From Rhytidiadelphus loreus (taxonomy: Eukaryota; Streptophyta; Bryopsida; Hypnales; Hylocomiaceae): a stretch of DNA of 64,000 nucleotides. Under the pieces are notes generated by a model. The model was not told the origin of the DNA, ran no database searches, and worked only from the letters and a program-made list of their open reading frames with translations. Below, piece by piece: positions 34,479 through 47,200 of this stretch. Position 1 is the stretch's first letter. Every line of letters starts with the position of its first letter. The position numbers were made by a program, and so were the translations under genes. The stretch spans positions 9,300,001-9,364,000 of the forward strand of contig OX344764.1 in assembly GCA_947034895.1 (NCBI GenBank), given 5' to 3'.

Positions 34479-35106
34479 ACTTGCAAGAAATTAATTCTCT
34501 TAAGTTCTATCAATAAGTAGACAAATATCGTCCTATTCATTAGAAAAATATTAAAAGCCACAAAATGTCACCCTTAGTTTGGTCCCTACTTCAGTTTTCA
34601 TTTTTATAGATTTTATTTGAAGCTTTATTCAAACTTTCATTTCATTTCAAATGACAAGAAGGCATGATTGCAAGCAATCTAATGACATTTAGTTGTCTTC
34701 TACTAAATTGAGGTTTAGATCCTTTGAAAAATGAAGAGGTCAAAAGTTTTTTTACATTTTCATATTATTTATATTTTAAAATAGGACATTATTACCGTGG
34801 AATTTGACAATGCAAGTAGGAACACAAAGTTGTAGTAAATTTGTTCATAAACTTAATTATTACATTTACATGAATGACTTTTACTTTATAGGGCACAACT
34901 TTTACATTTGTGAAGAAAATGACTTTTATTTTTTAAATTATATATATTAAGGAGTTATTTTATATTTGCTAGTATTCAAACCTCGATTCAAACTCATTAT
35001 TCTTTACCTAAAAGTCAATTCCTTATTAGCATAATAGACTAGTTGATTAGTAGGAGCCAATTGCAAATAAAAATAAAAACAAATCCTCTTAAATACGCAA
35101 ATTGGA
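34479..35106. other. Upstream region of the quinone oxidoreductase-like gene
   Basis: AT-rich with no gene. TTAAATAC near 35090 lies too close to the ATG to be a convincing TATA box. Confidence 0.3.
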
Positions 35107-35109
35107 GTG

Positions 35110-36210
35110 ATGATGACCATGAAAGCTGCACAATATTCTACGTATTATGATGGACCATTAGCACTTGAGATTGTAGATGCATTGCCAGTGCCAATACCAA
35201 GTGAAGGAGAAATATTGGTGAAGGTTGAATGTAGTAGTGTCAATGCAATGGATTGGAAGATTCAAGGTGGGTTAATGAAGCCTTTCCTACCTCAAATATT
35301 TCCCCATATTCCCGGTACTGACATCACTGGCAAGGTGGTCAGCATTGGACCAGGGGTTGTGGATTTTGTCCCGGGTGACAAAGTGATTAGTTATTTAGAT
35401 TTATCTAAAAGTGGTGCATATGCAGAGTATGCACTAGCACTAGTAGCTTCAACTGTAAAACGACCACATGATATGAGTCCTGAGATAGCTGCATCATTGC
35501 CAATGGCTGGTATGACTGCCCTTCAAAGTGCTATTGAATTAGTTGGGCTCAAGTTTGATGGATCAGGACCTAAACTAAATATTTTAATCACTGCAGCTTC
35601 GGGAGGAGTGGGTATGTTTTGGATACAAATTGCAAAACTTGGAGGTTGTTTTGTGACAGCTACATGTCGTGCTCATAATATAGACGTTTTGAAGGTGCTT
35701 GGAGCTGATGAAGTATTAGATTACAAAACCAATGAGGGGAAGAGTTACAAAAGTCCTTCTGGGAAGAAATATGATGTAGTAGTGCACTTGGCATCATACC
35801 AACCAATGGAAGCTTTCAAATCCCAACTCACAAAATCTGGCATGGTCATTGACATGTTTCCAACTATGAAGACTTGGATTCGAAATTGGTACAATAAGGT
35901 TACATTTTCAAGGCAAAGTTTTGTACCGTTTATGCTAAATTTTGAAAACCTTGATTATTTGCAAACACTAACAGATTTGGTAGAATGTGGCAAATTAAGA
36001 ATTGCTATTGACTCTGTATTTCTTTTAGACAATGCTAGCAATGCTTGGGCAAGAAGCATCAAGGGTCATTGCACTGGGAAAATTGTCTTAAGTATGAAAA
36101 GACCCATGCTAAGTAATGAAGAAGAGAAGATCCACAAGAATAAGAAGTTTTGGGAATCTTTAGAATTACTTCAAATTGGTATACCAACTAGATTGTTAGT
36201 GGAGGAGTGA
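35110..36210 (+). CDS. NADPH:quinone oxidoreductase-like protein (zinc-free MDR family, ceQORH type)
   Basis: One uninterrupted exon of 366 codons from ATG 35110; a GTG lies just before and another in-frame ATG (MKAAQY) is at 35119. The protein starts MKAAQYSTYYDGPLALE and runs through an N-terminal GroES-like fold (NAMDWKIQGG, HIPGTDITG). The Rossmann domain has the zinc-free MDR nucleotide motif AASGGVG, then GADEVLDYK and PSGKKYDVVVH. It closely resembles the plant chloroplast-envelope quinone oxidoreductase homologue, which reduces quinones or enones with NADPH. Zinc ligands are absent, as in this branch. About 25 extra residues at the C-terminus (EEEKIHKNKKFWESL..) go beyond the usual end. 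No transit peptide is visible. All diagnostic motifs are intact, so the copy may be functional. Confidence 0.88.
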   Translation: MMTMKAAQYSTYYDGPLALEIVDALPVPIPSEGEILVKVECSSVNAMDWKIQGGLMKPFLPQIFPHIPGTDITGKVVSIGPGVVDFVPGDKVISYLDLSKSGAYAEYALALVASTVKRPHDMSPEIAASLPMAGMTALQSAIELVGLKFDGSGPKLNILITAASGGVGMFWIQIAKLGGCFVTATCRAHNIDVLKVLGADEVLDYKTNEGKSYKSPSGKKYDVVVHLASYQPMEAFKSQLTKSGMVIDMFPTMKTWIRNWYNKVTFSRQSFVPFMLNFENLDYLQTLTDLVECGKLRIAIDSVFLLDNASNAWARSIKGHCTGKIVLSMKRPMLSNEEEKIHKNKKFWESLELLQIGIPTRLLVEE

Positions 36211-38834
36211 TTTGATATTATATATATATATATGTAAGCGAGGAGGTTGTAAATTCCTTACTAAGTCATTTATAATGATTACATTTTTAAATTGAAAAAA
36301 AATGGTTTAATTACATTAGATGACTTAATTTCTCTTCTATTTTAAAATCTCTCAAAATTTCCAAAATCAATGAATTATTCCAATTGCTTGCTTTGAGTAT
36401 TGCAATCCAAAATAAATAATAATTTATATAATGTATATTTTTATTTCATATGTATATTTAAAACTTTAAAAATACAAATCACAAAATATTTTTTCTCATT
36501 CTAACCTTAATGGGATTTTTTTAATCAAAATCTCATATTACTCATCAAAAAAATATATAACTTTTGCGTATTCAACATTTTGGAGGTTTCTTAGTCAATT
36601 TTATAATGGTTGAATTTTGCCTAGCAATGAAATTTGATTCTTAGATTGTACCTAGGAGTATCAAGCATAAGAAAATAATCACACTTTCTAATCAAAATTT
36701 GGAAGGGCACTTTTAAATTTCAAATCTAGATCTAACAAACTGCAAAACTAAGAAAATACTATCGGTGTTATTTGTGCAATGCGGGGTGCAATGGGAATAT
36801 TGTAAGCATTGCAAAGATTGCACTACTAGTGTTTGTAAATTCAATTCTATTTCTTGGTATAAATATTATAACACTCACAAATTTTACAAAATTTGAACAT
36901 TGTATATCATAGCCATATAGCAAGTTCACCAAGGCAAAGGTGAATAATTATTTAAAGTAAACAGTCTTCCAAAACAATTTTAAAATATTCAACTATAATG
37001 TGTTGTATTCATTATATAGCAACAATAGAATTAATGAATATAAATTTCAAATCCATATACTAGTACACTTCAAAGTTCTCTTTTATTAAACCAATGTCCA
37101 CTTGGTTTGAACTCAATTGTCAAAATAGACTTTCACTATTGGAACACATTGTTGTCATGATACTTGACTATTTTGTAAGAGCTAAGAAATACCTTAATTT
37201 GAGTTAGGTGCTTGCATAGGCATGTAATTAGCATTACTTGAATTATTGCCAAAATTAGTCAGCCTATTAAATTGAATTTTGACAAGATTTTTACTATATT
37301 AAAATTGTTTTTGAACTCTATTTCAATTCTTTTGGCCACTATTAATTTCAAGAGGGAGGATTGACTACTATTTTTAAAATTATTTTATAAAAAAATTGTT
37401 GTTCAACTACAATATACAAATTGACTTTAGATATGATTGACTATGTGTTTATAGAGCAAGTCTCTACCTTGAAGAGATCTCGGAAGAGATAGACCTCTAT
37501 CAGTCTATCTATATAGTGAAGAAGTTAAAAAATTGTCTTAATACACAATAGTCTAAGTTTACATGGTGATCCATTTTCAACAATTCTTTCAAAGTTAGGA
37601 TTTCATATAAATTTTTATAATAGTCTAGTGCCTTGAACTTTATATGATGATATGAAATATCCTTCAATAAAACTTGAGTAAATGGAACAAATGAAATTCA
37701 TCCAATCTGCATTGCAAAATTCTAAGGTCTTTGTCATTTGTAGGACATAAATTCATGCAATGTCCTTTTATGGTGAAGTTTTATTGTCGTAAGATCATGG
37801 TCACCATACTGCAGATCACTAAATGATCTTAGTACATAAGAATCAAGCTAGTGTTCCTCAAAGCTCCATCCAAGCTTGTCTATGCCCAAAAATTGCGCGA
37901 GCTTTCCAAATTCCATATTCTAGAAACCATTTTTTAAGGCACGACCATTTCTTTAGCATGTTCAAGTTTGAGAGATTGAGTGTCATATTCTTGTTGTTTG
38001 TTCTCGAGGAGGTCACTAGCTTAGAGGTTTAGTATATATGTGAGATTGGGAGATATATATTTTATAGGGAGCTATTACCTAATATTTTATAATTTAACAT
38101 ATCCTATTGTTAAAAATAATTTTAAATTATCATTTATTACAACATCCTATATTTATAATACACTTTTGAGTCCAATTTTTTGGCCCCTATATTAGATTTG
38201 AAAATTAGAATTAATAGTTGTTGTATGATTTTTTTTCCTATTATTGTTTTTTATCCTTTCTTCTTTCTTCTTTTGTCCCTTCTCTTTCAAACCATTTTTT
38301 TTAACGATTATTGAAAACTAAAGTACAATGTATTTGGACAAATGTACTATGGCCAAAAAAAATACATTAACAAACTATGGATATTGCACTCTAGTTGTGT
38401 CAAATAACTTACTGCTAATCATCTATGATATATTCTAATAAATACTATGAGTGCAATAAGAGTATATTAAAGCAAAATTCATAATAGATTCTTCAAAGTC
38501 TAAGTGACTTCAAAGGACTTTACAAATAACTCTCAAAGCAACTAAAGCTCTTCATCCAAGATTCATGGATAATTTGGGAATATGCCAACATCTAAATTCT
38601 AGAAGTGCTAGCATGTGAGCATAGAATCTAAGAGCCCATGAGCCTAGCAATCTATATTATAGACACCTTCTATAGTTATAGGTGTTTATGTCATAGGTAC
38701 CTATGTTATAAACTCTTTCTATATTATAGTGTGTACCCATGTTATAAGCATCTTCAAATGGTTGTAGATACATACTTACAACTAGGTTCAAGGCTTGTAG
38801 GCTCATGTCATTGTGTTCACACTAGCATCATTGC
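36211..38834. other. Long AT-rich intergenic stretch, no gene seen
   Basis: No ORF with recognisable similarity. A TATATATATATA run follows the oxidoreductase stop (about 36220). Short ORFs at 37823-38032 and 38638-38838 have no supporting signals. Confidence 0.4.
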
Positions 38835-39742
38835 TTAACCCCTAAAAGACTAGCATGCATTTTTTGGCAATATAGATATTTTTGGTAGAAATGCGTCATT
38901 GAAGATTTGCATATTTTAGGGTTAAATTTCAGCGGATGGTGAGGACAAAAAATATCTTTCATATGCATAAAATTTTGTGAGATTTCAAAATATGAGTAAA
39001 AAGTTACGGCCTAATATGTTACTTTTTTCATAACAAGCAGTTTGGACTGCTCAGAAAAAATCACTTTTTTCAAAAAAGAAATTTGAAATTGATTTTCTAG
39101 AGTTATATATACATAGAAAGCTTTTAATCATTCCGTTTTGATCAATGAGTCAAAAGTTATGAGGAGTTTTAGTTTGTGGATTGTTAATTTTCTATACTAA
39201 AATAAACTTTGAAGTCTTTTATTAAACTCAATTTTCAATATTTTCTAAGAAAAACAAAATCATAGGATGTAGATTGTTCATTACAACATTGCAACCATTG
39301 GGATTGACATTTTTCAATTCCATAACTAAATTCTTAACAATTTAGTATTTTGAATCATTGTCTACTTCTTTCAACTTACTATTTTTTTTCCTATATGTTG
39401 TACAATTCCAAATGATTTGAAAATTTTCAAGCATGTAGCCAACTTTCCTAGAAGAATAAATCCAAAGAAGCACCACTATTTTGGACATTTTTTCTATACA
39501 AATGTGAGCTTGTGAAGTGTCGTAGCCTTGTTTTTTGCAAGGCCAAAAAAAAGGATTTATGTGAATTTGAAAGCTCATATCTTGCAATCCACGTGGTGGA
39601 AATTTCTGCAAAAGTTTCCACGTCTTCTCAAGTCAACATAATCAAGATCCTATAGTTACATGTGTCTAAAAATGTTTTTTTATCCAAAATTCGGTACTTG
39701 TACTAGAAATGAAAACATAATCACGGTCCTTTAGGGGTTAAG
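38835..39742. mobile_element. TTAA-bounded non-autonomous element, full length (908 bp)
   Basis: TTAA + CCCCTAAAAGACTAGCATGC at the left; CACGGTCCTTTAGGGG + TTAA (39739-39742) at the right. It is closest to the truncated copy at 11703. No coding capacity. Confidence 0.7.
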
Positions 39743-40933
39743 TTCCAACTCACAATCTAATGGTTTAGGGTCTAAGAGCACCATACATCAATGGATGCAT
39801 TGTAAACTGAAAATGTGGCATAGCCAAAGAGCCACAATCATGAAAAATAGTCATCGACTTGCAATGACCACGCTCCAATCGGAGAATTGGATGGGTGATT
39901 GGACCTAATCCAAGCAAGGGCACTTTCTAAACATAACATTATTAGCGAACACTTGGAGAGGATTCCTTTTACTCCCCCAAAAGTAGAAGCTTCCTTTCGA
40001 GTTAACCAATGATTCTACAACTTCTTAGTCAATTAATGACACTAACGTTGCAATTATCTTTCCATCCATCCAATGATTCTCTATAGATTAAACTAAATTC
40101 ACTCTCGGGGATTCAAGAAGGGATTATCCCAATCTCTAAGGGACAACAATTTAAGTTGGTTAACAATGTTATGGAATGAGTTGGATGCTTGCTCTTGCAA
40201 GTATGGAAAGTAATATTAATTGGGTGCCTAAGTTTTGTCTCTACGGGATTAAGTTTTGTCTCTACACAATACAAAAAAACAAGGGTATAAATGACTTGTC
40301 TACTATGGTTGCAAGAACAACAATGACTACAAAATGATTGTTTTGTAGTCATTGTGAGCAAGTTATATATATCCTTGTTTTTTCGTAGTGACAAGATTCA
40401 CGATGAAGTGTAGATTTCTCTAAATATTTGTGAAATTTCAAGTGTGGGAGAAGGAAGTTGAGAACTCATAGATTGCAAAAATAGGTCCCAAGTATCTCCA
40501 TTGGAGCAACAATTTTGATTATAAAAAAAACCCATAGGCTCAGTATTTTTACTCTGAAATATTTGATCAAGCACCCCATTGATGATGTTCTAAATCAGTT
40601 CGCTACACTTCCATCTTTGGAGGAGCATGCCTAGTGACAACCACATTGGATATAGCTTGAATTAGGCCAATTGGAAGTGACACGGTGAAGGTTGGAAGTA
40701 TCATAATCCCAACTCAAACCACATCTTTCGAGCCCAACAAGCAACTCTTGTTGTGTCACTTCGTGTGGCGATGCTCTAAGTAGAAGAAAAGTAACTCTAG
40801 TCATATGACTAAAATGAATGAAGAATATATTGGAAATAGTTATACTATCTAAATCATTGTTCTAAGCAAATCCAAAATCAAGCCAAGAAGACATTGAAGA
40901 TGTATTTGTATTTAGGATTAGAGAGTTTAAGCT
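39743..40933. other. Intergenic with a small fold-back element
   Basis: No gene seen. An inverted repeat at 40265-40390 (CACAATACAAAAAAACAAGG .. and, reversed, CACTACGAAAAAACAAGG) with an inner inverted GACTACAAAA.AAT block resembles a 126-bp CACTA-type MITE; I find no matching flanking duplication. Confidence 0.4.
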
Positions 40934-41910
40934 TTAACCACTAAAGTCCCATTGTCCCCTGGGGGGACAATTTGGAATTTGGGCAGGTTCCTATGGGCTC
41001 AAATTTTACCCTAATTTTTTTAAACCTTTTTTGAAAATAGAAAAGCTGATAATCTTCATAGCAATATAATTTTTATTTCAATCAGTGCCTGGAAGCAAAA
41101 GTTTAACTCGGCGGGCAGAAAAATAAATCCACAAAAAACTTGAAACCCTAAACCACAAAAAGTCCAAATTTTAACACAGTGGGCAGAAAAATAAATCCAC
41201 AAAAAACTTGAAATTATATTTTTCAATTTTTTCCTTGTAGATCATATTTTTGTCTTCATGTGAAGCTTTGATTCATTCCATTTTATTTAGTGATGTGAAA
41301 GTTATGAACAATCTTATTTTTTGGGCAATTTAAGCATCTTTTTGAAAAAATAACTTATAGGATTCATTTTAGAATGCAATTTTCAATTTTTTTCAAATCC
41401 TATTTCTTGAAAAGGTTAAATTTGCTTGCTAGAACAATCTCATTGTTGGTATTATTGTATTTCAATTCCATCTAAGAGTTATTAACAATTTAGTTTTTCT
41501 TTCAATCTTGGACCTACTTCTACTTGGCAATTTTTTGAAGTATGGAAATCAAGTTTTTATTTTTTGAAATATTTTTCCTAGACTCCCAACACAATTCTTC
41601 AACACAATAAATTTTTAATTCAAATTCCGTAGTGCAAATTTTTTCCACAAATAGTGATCAAAGTCATCTGAAATTGCAGTCTAGTGTTCAAAAAAACTTG
41701 TTTTTTTCAACTTTGAATGCTCATATCTCTCAATCTGTATGGTCAAACTTCATGAAATTCTTACCACATGATCTCAAGTAAGTAAAGTTCAAGTTCCTAT
41801 CGTTCAATTCCAAAAAAAGTATTTTTTTTTATTTTTTTGGACAAACGCAGTAGAAATGGCAGTTTTTAGTGGATTTTATAGAAAAATGGCCTTGGGCCTT
41901 TGGGGGTTAA
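40934..41910. mobile_element. TTAA-bounded non-autonomous element, full length (977 bp)
   Basis: TTAA + CCACTAAAGTCCCATTGTCC at the left; GGGCCTTTGGGGG + TTAA (41907-41910) at the right. A 75-bp tandem duplication (GTGGGCAGAAAAATAAATCC ..) lies at about 41108-41215. The interior matches the family. Confidence 0.7.
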
Positions 41911-42543
41911 AGGATGCAATCCCCCATAACTAAAGTAGTCACCAAAACTTGCTCTGATTATTGAACCAACAGGTGTATTCTTTGTTTTTCGATAATGAAT
42001 GAACAATGAAGTCATCCGTCATCCACTTTTCAACCTAAGTGTCCTTCAAAAGTTAACTTTGAAAGGACAAGACCTATTACCAAGTTACTTTCCCAAAAAT
42101 GATTTGATTTTTGGACCAGTAGGTGCATTCTTCTACAATGATCTTTAAAAGTTATCCATTGATCATTTTGGGGTTGTTGCATTACATGATTAACTTTGTA
42201 AGGTCACTACGGACCAAAGTGGTTCAATAGATGACAAAGAATCCTCTAATGTATGATAGAAGTGCATATGTTCATCCTTAGAATTTTCTGCAAAAAAAAG
42301 AGGTCTTGCACAATCATTTGACTTCCATTTGTTTTGTTTTTTGAGTAGATGATTCACACTGTACCAAAAAGGATGATTTCTACAATGACCAACCCATCTT
42401 TACAATGTTAACCTTGTCAAAACCGCTATGTACCTAAAAGGTCTAATGAATGGCATCATTAAACAAAGAATGCACCTACTTGATCCAATAATCAAAATAT
42501 TTTGGTGGCTACTTTGGTTATGGGACCATGTCCTTTATGAAGT
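41911..42543. other. Intergenic, no gene seen
   Basis: Unique-looking AT-rich sequence between two TTAA-bounded elements. Confidence 0.35.
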
Positions 42544-43443
42544 TTAACCCCTATATGCCCAAAGCCTATTTGGAGCTTCTTGAAATTTGCTCTAAATTCA
42601 ACAAAAAATCAACATTTTCATAAGTTGTATCAATCTCTTCTAAATTGTAACCATACAAATTCAAACTAGATATGTTAGAGATCACATGGGAAAAGAAAAC
42701 ATAACAAGGTCACTTACAAATTGAAAGATTATAATGTTTGATCATGAGGGTGTTAAAACTATAAAAAAAAAATTAGTTGTCTTTTTGCATGTGAACACTA
42801 AAAAGTCGGTCACTAAAAAAATATAAGGTTATAGGGCCTAGCATGCACAAACCCAATCAATTTATGGTTTTTGAAAATCTATTCTACAATTTTTTTTTTA
42901 ATGAATTTCTAATGCGATTTTTTCTTCAAGATCTAGTGTATTTGAGGCTCATTTCCAAGAGCCCTCAACACTATGGCAGCAATTCCAAAACTGGCTAAAC
43001 TTCACTTAGTTGCTATTCAATTTCTTCATGCCCTCGGTGTAAATTTTAAAAAAATCTTCCAAAAATGAACATTTGGCTAATTAGTGATTCCAAAACTGGC
43101 TAAACTTCACTTAGTTGCTATTCAATTTCTTCATGCCCTCGGTGTAAATTCAAAAAAAAATCTTCCAAAAATGAACATTTGACTAATTAGTGATTCCAAA
43201 ACTAGCTTGAACCCATCCTGGGATCCCTGCACTACAATAAGTTAAGATTACAATGGGTATCCTTCCACAAAATCTTGAATAGAAAAATCATATTCCTTCA
43301 ATTTTAAAATCAGCTTTTTGATCCCTAAAACTAGACTCCAAAAAGAGTTTTCCAAAAATATAAACTACTAAAAATAGCAATTTGGTTGGGTTTTGAAGTT
43401 TTCGAGACATCAGAATCTGGTGCCTCGGGCAATTAGGAGTTAA
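42544..43443. mobile_element. TTAA-bounded element of a second subfamily (900 bp)
   Basis: TTAA + CCCCTATATGCCCAAAGCC at the left; TGCCTCGGGCAATTAGGAG + TTAA (43440-43443) at the right, so the termini pair imperfectly. The interior differs from the main family and contains a direct duplication of about 100 bp (TTCCAAAACTGGCTAAACTT at 42987 and 43087). No coding capacity. Confidence 0.5.
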
Positions 43444-43837
43444 GGCATAACAAAAAGAATCCCAATTGAATTATTCCTGGGGGGATTCCAGTGGAAATTG
43501 AGATTCTACTTTTCAGTCTTGTAACCGGGGATTACAGGAAAACCATTCATCCAAGAGGAAATTTCTGTCGATGCCTTGCATCAAGGAAAACCCTAGTATA
43601 GTGATACTGGCCATTGGCAATTCCCCTATACCGATCTACTGAGACAGTGACTTACAAAATCTCGCAGGCTATAACTTAATCAACCACTCCCGTATCAACC
43701 TCCCTGTGCATGAGCTGAAGAATTCTCACAAGGGCAGGGACAGAACATCGAGTGACAAGAGCCTTCTCAAATCAAAAGCTGCATGGAATGCAAGCCAAAA
43801 AAAAGAAGCACGAGAGCATCCATCCGCATGTTGAAAA

Positions 43838-44235
43838 TCAGTTGACATTATTCTCGACAAAGAGACAAATCGAATAGCAAGCAACTAAGAACAACCTGCC
43901 CAAGGAAGGGAAAGCATGGGAGGGTCAACTTCATAAACATCAGCTTCCACATTAACAAGAGGCAATGACAGCAAGGAAGCGCTGAGGCAACCCAACCTGC
44001 AGACTATTTAATCGGTATAAATTCGCATAGCGGGTAAAAAAATCATTTGACATTATTCTCTACAAATAGTCAAATATTGAAACAAGTCACTACCAACGAC
44101 CTCCCCGAGGCAGGGAAAACAGGGGAAGTTCGCTTCATTTGTTTAGTTTGTCATACACATCAACTTCCATATTAACAAAGACAATGACAGCATGGAAGAG
44201 CTGCGGCAACCCTATCTGCAGATTATTTAATGTAA
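43838..44235. repeat. Tandem duplication (about 205 bp) of the 3' end of the DUF632 gene
   Basis: The stretch from TTGACATTATTCTC to CTGCAGA.TATTTAAT (43845-44010) is repeated at 44047-44230. The right-hand copy contains the last 30 codons and stop of the DUF630/DUF632 gene; the left-hand copy is a decayed duplicate of the tail. Confidence 0.65.
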
Positions 44236-47200
44236 AAGTTCGCGTGTCAGTCGAAGCTTTCCTTACAGCTTCCCGTCCATCTTCCAGTTTCCTTCTGGTG
44301 GCCTCGCATTTCACCCTCTTCTCCGTCACCTCGGTCCCAACCCCAGAGCCCATCCCATTGCCCTGGTTGCTGAGCACCATGTCAAACCTGTGGTCGTCCA
44401 TATCACTACCCGACGTTGTTGTTGGGGACCGAGAGGGAGGTCCAAGACCAGGACCAGGGCCCGCTTCTCGCATAGATTCTCGCATATGAGCAGCATGCAG
44501 CGACTGCTCTCGTCTCTCCAACTCACGCTCACAAGTTTCCACCCTTTTCTTCATACGAAGCTCCTCCATCTGAAACTTCAGCATCTCCCGGACCACGCCG
44601 GCGAAGGCGGCGATGGCTTCAGTCGCCACTTTATCGACTACACGGTCTAACAAGTCCTGCCATTGTTGGCAGAGTTCGTAAATGGGGCTCGGTCCCACGT
44701 TGTAGTAGGGCGACCGTGGGGACCGAGAAGGAGACCTGGACCCACTTCTCCTGTCGTCCATCTCATCATTCCCGAATTGCATCAGACTCAGTCGTAACCA
44801 GGATGTCAAATTCTTTAGGTGTTCTTTTTGGGAATGTACATTTCTGCTCAGCGCTTCTGACCACCTGGAAGACCACAAACACACCGGCAGGGTCAACACT
44901 TGCATCTGTGCTGTGAGATATCCCTAAAAGCGTTGAAATTAGCATTTGAGCATGGTTCCTCTCTTTGTTTTAAATTAGCCTTGCATCTGCACTGCAAGGT
45001 GTCTACCCTCGAAGGCATTGAAATAAGCATTTGAGTGTGATTCATGTTTTGTTTTTTAATTGGTCTTGACGGATATTCAAAGACGACTCCAAGATAAGGA
45101 AGGAATTTGTAGGGGTTGCTTTTGGGCAAGGATTTGAATTAGGAGAAGCTACCCTAGTACCCTTGACTACATTCAACCCTCTCGGATGACACATTCCGTA
45201 ATTGCTCATTTCTTGTATATTCTCAGAATTTGTCATGTTGTGTACATAGCTGATTGGACAACGTCCACATTTCAATCTGGGAACATAGGCAAAGGAGCCC
45301 CCGAGGCAATGTCATTAAAGAAGGGTGAGTACCTGAAGAGATCTGTAGTGTGCCACTTTGCTACGTATCTTCTGTTTAATAAATAAATTTCAGCTCATTA
45401 ACCTTTCACCCCTGATGTTCATGCTAAAGATAGAAATTATACTAGCAATTATGGTAACATTCAAAATGTATTTGTATTGGTCAAAAGAGTAGGGTATGAT
45501 TTCTTTATTCTATTTTTCCATTTTGTTACTTTCTTTGAAGCCTCCTACATGATATATTTGAACTCCCATAGATATGTAAGTAACTCCTTTGGGCCAATTG
45601 GCCATGAAGGTACTGAAAGGTTAAAGGGATTCAATCATGAACAAACATAGTTTTGTCTGTATTGTAAATGAGTGAGAACATTGAAAAATAGCTGATCACA
45701 AAAGAGAAGGGAAAGTAGAACTGTAGGAGCATACTTGTTGAGAGCAAGTTCCAGTTGGGCTGTGGCCTGGCGATGAAAGCTGGTAGTCGATTCAAAAGCA
45801 GCCGAATTTTCAAGCCTTCCAATAGCTTCCACAGCTTTCAACTGAGCTTTGTGAAACATAGACATCTCCCTCCACATAGCTCCGATTCTGCACAAAATTA
45901 AAACCCAAGGACAAATTCATAAATTGCCTGACACGACGATAAAATCAATCAACATCATCGAATTCAAAAGATAATCCCATATCCGACTCCAAACTAGTTT
46001 CAAAGTCAGAAAGACTAACTCGTAAATGTCACCAAGGCATTCAAATAAAGACAAAAAACAGAGAATGAATATTAATCACATTTCAATGGCCTACACATGA
46101 AAAGGTTCCACGATCTAATCAATGGAGGGGAAGTCAAATATTTTAGTATCCACTACAACACCCAAACAAGACTTTGCAAAAAAACTATAAACAATGAGGT
46201 AAGAATGATTTACAGAAATGAGAAAAAAATGCCCAACACCCAGTAATGTTACTGGAAATTACCCATCAAGTAAGTCCACAAGCTGTGGATACAGTTCCTC
46301 GTCCCTTAGCTTCTGCACCTGCTGATAACCATTGTCTACAGCTTGGATGGCGACCACCATTCGAGTCTGGAGGGCTTTAATAGTGGACCGGGTTTTGTCG
46401 ATGACATTAGGGTCCTCATTCTTTTGATCTTGATTCCTAAGAATGGCAAGCTTCCTCTCTAGATCCACTTTAAGAGCTTCTGCTTGCTGTTTACAGAAAA
46501 CCACCCAAACAATATATACCCTGGTCAGGTCCACAACCAATCACTGCTAGTGGTTGAGAAAAATCAACTCTACAGAGTCTCTAAGGTAAGTGGTTCATAA
46601 ACCAACGGGGTTCCTTGAACTGTCCCTATCTAAAAGTGTTCAATATTTCACCTCCAGACGTTGTCTCCTAATCAGGTCTATGACCAATCACTGGCAGCAA
46701 GTTTAACTCAAAGCACATTCAAAGTAATTCAAATGCATGATATTCTGAAGTATCAAAATACGCACCTTAACTTCTAAATAAAGTTTCTTTTCCCAAGCGA
46801 ACAATCTATCAAGAGACGACGCATGGCTGTTGAGCCCACACTCCTCTGTAAACCGTTGGCTGCTCATGTTGCTTATACTTCTTCGCATGCTCATTATATT
46901 AGGAGAATCATCCGTCAAAACACTTGCGTTACTCAAACTACTCATGTTACTAGAAGTCCTAAAACTAGTTGACCCAGATTTCCCAGATAGCTTCCGGAAG
47001 TTCATCCTCGCAGATTCACCCACCCCTGCAGCACAACCACACACAAAAACTAAGTACATAAACCAATGTAGTCCGAATAGGAATAAAACCAGCATCAAAG
47101 AATGAACTTCCGGAATACAGCACCCCCGAAAGACCAAATAATTCACGATTTCAATATGATCAATTCAGTTAATAATAGAATTCATAAGGGTTAAATTATA

